Source of the DNA: Chroococcidiopsis sp. CCMEE 29
GTDB lineage: Bacteria; Cyanobacteriota; Cyanobacteriia; Cyanobacteriales; Chroococcidiopsidaceae
NCBI RefSeq assembly: GCF_023558375.1
Contig: NZ_CP083761.1
Location: 3,094,001-3,158,000, forward strand
DNA length: 64,000 bases
Direction: 5' to 3'
Part shown: positions 62,303 through 64,000 of the stretch, piece by piece
How the letters are laid out: every line of letters begins with the position of its first letter
How positions within the stretch are numbered: position 1 is the first letter of the stretch
Program-made: the position numbers and the translations under genes
The notes under the pieces: generated by a model
The model's input: the letters and a program-made list of their open reading frames with translations, nothing else
Told to the model about the DNA's origin: nothing
Database searches by the model: none

Positions 62303-63754
62303 ATGAATCGCCAGCGCTTATTTGTGCTGTTCACAGCGCTATTACTAATTTTACTTTCCTGGTGGAGGGTGGCAGCAGCGCAGGCTGGACTGGAGGTGCG
62401 ATCGCTAGAGCGTGATGGAGTTCCGATGCTGTATGTCGCGCCACAGCAAGGAGAGAGGATGCCGGGTGTCTTAATAGCACATGGCTTTGCGGGTTCTAAG
62501 CAGTTGATGCTGGGTTATGCTTACGTTCTGGCACATACAGGTTACGCCGTCATGCTTTGGGATTTTGGCGGTCATGGGGCTAACGCGACACCACTAGAAC
62601 GTCTTACACTCCAGCAAGATCTCGGAGTTGCTTATACAGTGCTGCGATCGCAACCAGAAGTAGATCCCACTCGTCTGGCGTTGTTAGGACACTCTATGGG
62701 TAGCGGTGCGGCAATGTCAGCTGGTATCCGCAATAGCGATCGCTTTGCTGCGACTGTTGCCATCTCACCCACGGGTGCAGCGGTAACACCACAGATGCCA
62801 CGCAACCTCCAGTTGCAAGCTGGTAGTAGAGAAGGCCGCTTTATCTTCAATGCCCAGCGGCTGTTGCAGGAGGCGGGTGGAGAAAATCAGAACTTGGCTG
62901 AGGGTAGGGGGCGATCGCTTGTAACCATACCACAGGCTAACCACATTACCGTTCTCTTTCACAATCTCAGCCATCAGGCAGCCCGAAGATGGCTCGACGC
63001 TACCTTCAGTATCCAAGCCACCAACAGCTATGTGGATCGTCGGATGACTTGGTATGGCTTGCACCTGCTGGCATGGCTAATGATGCTGGGTGCAGTTGCC
63101 CCTGCCCTGAATTTACCTTCTGTACACAGGATGAGAGCGCATTGGGTAAGAAGCTGGGGAGGTTTACTCCTAGCCCCACTTGCGGCAAGCGTTATCCTCA
63201 CGTTGAGCAGTCGCGTGGGCGAGATTCAAAGTTTGGGAGGCTTACTAGTGGGTGGTGCGGTAGGAATCTGGTTGTTTGTGGCTGGTATAGTTTGGTTGGT
63301 TATTCTCTCTCACCTGCCACGTCCTACAATCCGAGTGGTTGTGTTAGGGATAGCACTGTTCATACTACTTTGGGTTGCCTTTGGGGCAATGGCACAGGTA
63401 GTCTGGCTGCAATGGTGGCTGATTCCAGCACGCCTGCAACTCTGGCCCTTGCTGTCACTTGCCTGTTTTCCTTGGTTTCTAGCCTCGGGCGTGGCACAAC
63501 AAGGGGTTGGAATCGGCAGCAGGTTGATCTGGTGGCTAGGGCAAAGTGTAGTGCTAGTAGGAGGCTTCTTTTTGACGCTGCAATTCCTACCTCAACTGAG
63601 CTTTATCTTTCTGTTACTACCGCTATTTCCCATATTCATGGCAATTTTCTCATTTGCTGCCGCCATGCTTAACGAAGCGTGGAGCTATGCCCTTGGGAGT
63701 GCGCTGTTCTTTGGCTGGGTAATTGCGGCTGCTTTTCCTCTAGGAGTTTCTTAG
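62303..63754 (+). CDS. Alpha/beta hydrolase with a C-terminal membrane domain
   Basis: A 483-residue protein. After an N-terminal hydrophobic segment the hydrolase domain has PGVLIAHGFAGSKQLM (oxyanion motif) and the nucleophile elbow ALLGHSMGSGAAM near residue 130. The catalytic His is probably in VTIPQANHITVLFH near residue 215. From about residue 250 seven or so membrane helices follow, giving a membrane-anchored esterase-like enzyme. The membrane half is not recognised. It is divergent from the methyltransferase gene. Confidence 0.82.
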   Translation: MNRQRLFVLFTALLLILLSWWRVAAAQAGLEVRSLERDGVPMLYVAPQQGERMPGVLIAHGFAGSKQLMLGYAYVLAHTGYAVMLWDFGGHGANATPLERLTLQQDLGVAYTVLRSQPEVDPTRLALLGHSMGSGAAMSAGIRNSDRFAATVAISPTGAAVTPQMPRNLQLQAGSREGRFIFNAQRLLQEAGGENQNLAEGRGRSLVTIPQANHITVLFHNLSHQAARRWLDATFSIQATNSYVDRRMTWYGLHLLAWLMMLGAVAPALNLPSVHRMRAHWVRSWGGLLLAPLAASVILTLSSRVGEIQSLGGLLVGGAVGIWLFVAGIVWLVILSHLPRPTIRVVVLGIALFILLWVAFGAMAQVVWLQWWLIPARLQLWPLLSLACFPWFLASGVAQQGVGIGSRLIWWLGQSVVLVGGFFLTLQFLPQLSFIFLLLPLFPIFMAIFSFAAAMLNEAWSYALGSALFFGWVIAAAFPLGVS

Positions 63755-63922
63755 ATTTATCCCTTTACTGGAGAGTAGTAACCTCATGGGTGGTAATTTA
63801 TTGGATGCAAACCTAAAGGGCACTAAGCTGATAGATGCCAGCCGATATGACATTTCTGCGACCTGTTCTTGCTGTGTGTTCATCTTAGAACCTCAGGTTG
63901 AATTATCAACTTTTAACAGCGA

Positions 63923-64000
63923 CTATTGTGTAATCTTTTTGAGTTGTTCAAGGATCTCTTGCGGGACATGAGGTAAAGCTTCGCCCTGCCACCCTTTTTT
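63923..64000 (-). CDS. C-terminal end of a gene entering from the right
   Basis: The last 25 codons (GWQGEALPHVPQEILEQLKK to ITQ, then TAG) are open to the window edge. The sequence looks like protein, but the family cannot be named from this length. Confidence 0.45.
   Translation of the reverse strand, partial: KKGWQGEALPHVPQEILEQLKKITQ

Noticed and set aside
62989-63672. 227-codon ORF in another frame of the alpha/beta hydrolase gene
   Set aside because: Composition (Cys, Trp, Ser and Gly rich) is that of a frame shadow. The main frame gives clear membrane helices.
63786-63971. ORF beginning GGNLLDANLKGTKLIDAS, like a pentapeptide repeat
   Set aside because: Only about three pentapeptide-like units, then unrelated sequence. 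At best a fragment, and it overlaps the partial gene on the other strand.
1-64000. tRNA and rRNA genes
   Set aside because: No cloverleaf-like or rRNA-like sequence was noticed by eye. A tRNAscan or Infernal run would be decisive.

Overview
The window looks like chromosomal DNA of a cyanobacterium. Support comes from frequent HIP1-type GCGATCGC octamers, a CO2-uptake NDH-1 operon (ndhF3-ndhD3-cupA), a one-helix high-light-inducible protein, the photosystem-II assembly (PAP) cluster known as slr0144-slr0152 in Synechocystis, a DevBCA-type exporter and cyanobacterial IS families. No species can be named. No rRNA, tRNA or CRISPR array was seen.

Layout. 1-2114: a phospholipase-D-like gene running off the left edge, split by a TnpB-only IS605-type element. 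2313-5619: a detoxification set (hydroquinone reductase, DODA dioxygenase, DoxX, CDGSH protein, MarR) with three matching operators. 5834-7255: an unknown gene and a heavily mutated ctpA-like protease. 7850-12763: the CO2-uptake operon with an NdhR-type site upstream. 13031-19324: an Hli protein and a fatty-acid beta-oxidation operon (thiolase, FadB/FadN type, acyl-CoA ligase), unusual for cyanobacteria. 20210-24246: a PhyH oxygenase followed by wreckage (Uma2, SDR, an IS701-like element, an MscS remnant). 24755-35411: the PAP cluster, ending in an spkG-type kinase gene cut by a 2.57-kb transposon that carries a CadC-like metal sensor and a CDF exporter. 35375-36745: an IS6 remnant joined to a truncated porin. 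36942-44127: a sugar dehydrogenase, membrane and redox proteins and a broken kinase-like gene. 44167-45079: an IS5 element. 45323-53761: redox and xenobiotic modules with their own AraC, MarR and TetR regulators, including two GSTs and a second hydroquinone reductase. 53710-55124: a second TnpB element. 55322-64000: UppP, a TetR-DevB-DUF2834-GNAT-DevC-DevA exporter cluster, a methyltransferase, an alpha/beta hydrolase and a partial gene at the right edge.

Two themes stand out. First, recent mobile activity: several insertions can be undone on paper, giving intact reading frames or target duplications (TnpB in the PLD gene, the CadC-CDF transposon in spkG, the IS5 copy). The two TnpB elements share covarying terminal hairpins and both sit at TTAC/TTCA. 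Second, repeated small stress modules in which a regulator lies next to glutathione- or quinone-handling enzymes with palindromic operators at the promoters. At least ten genes are broken or truncated, so the region is being remodelled.
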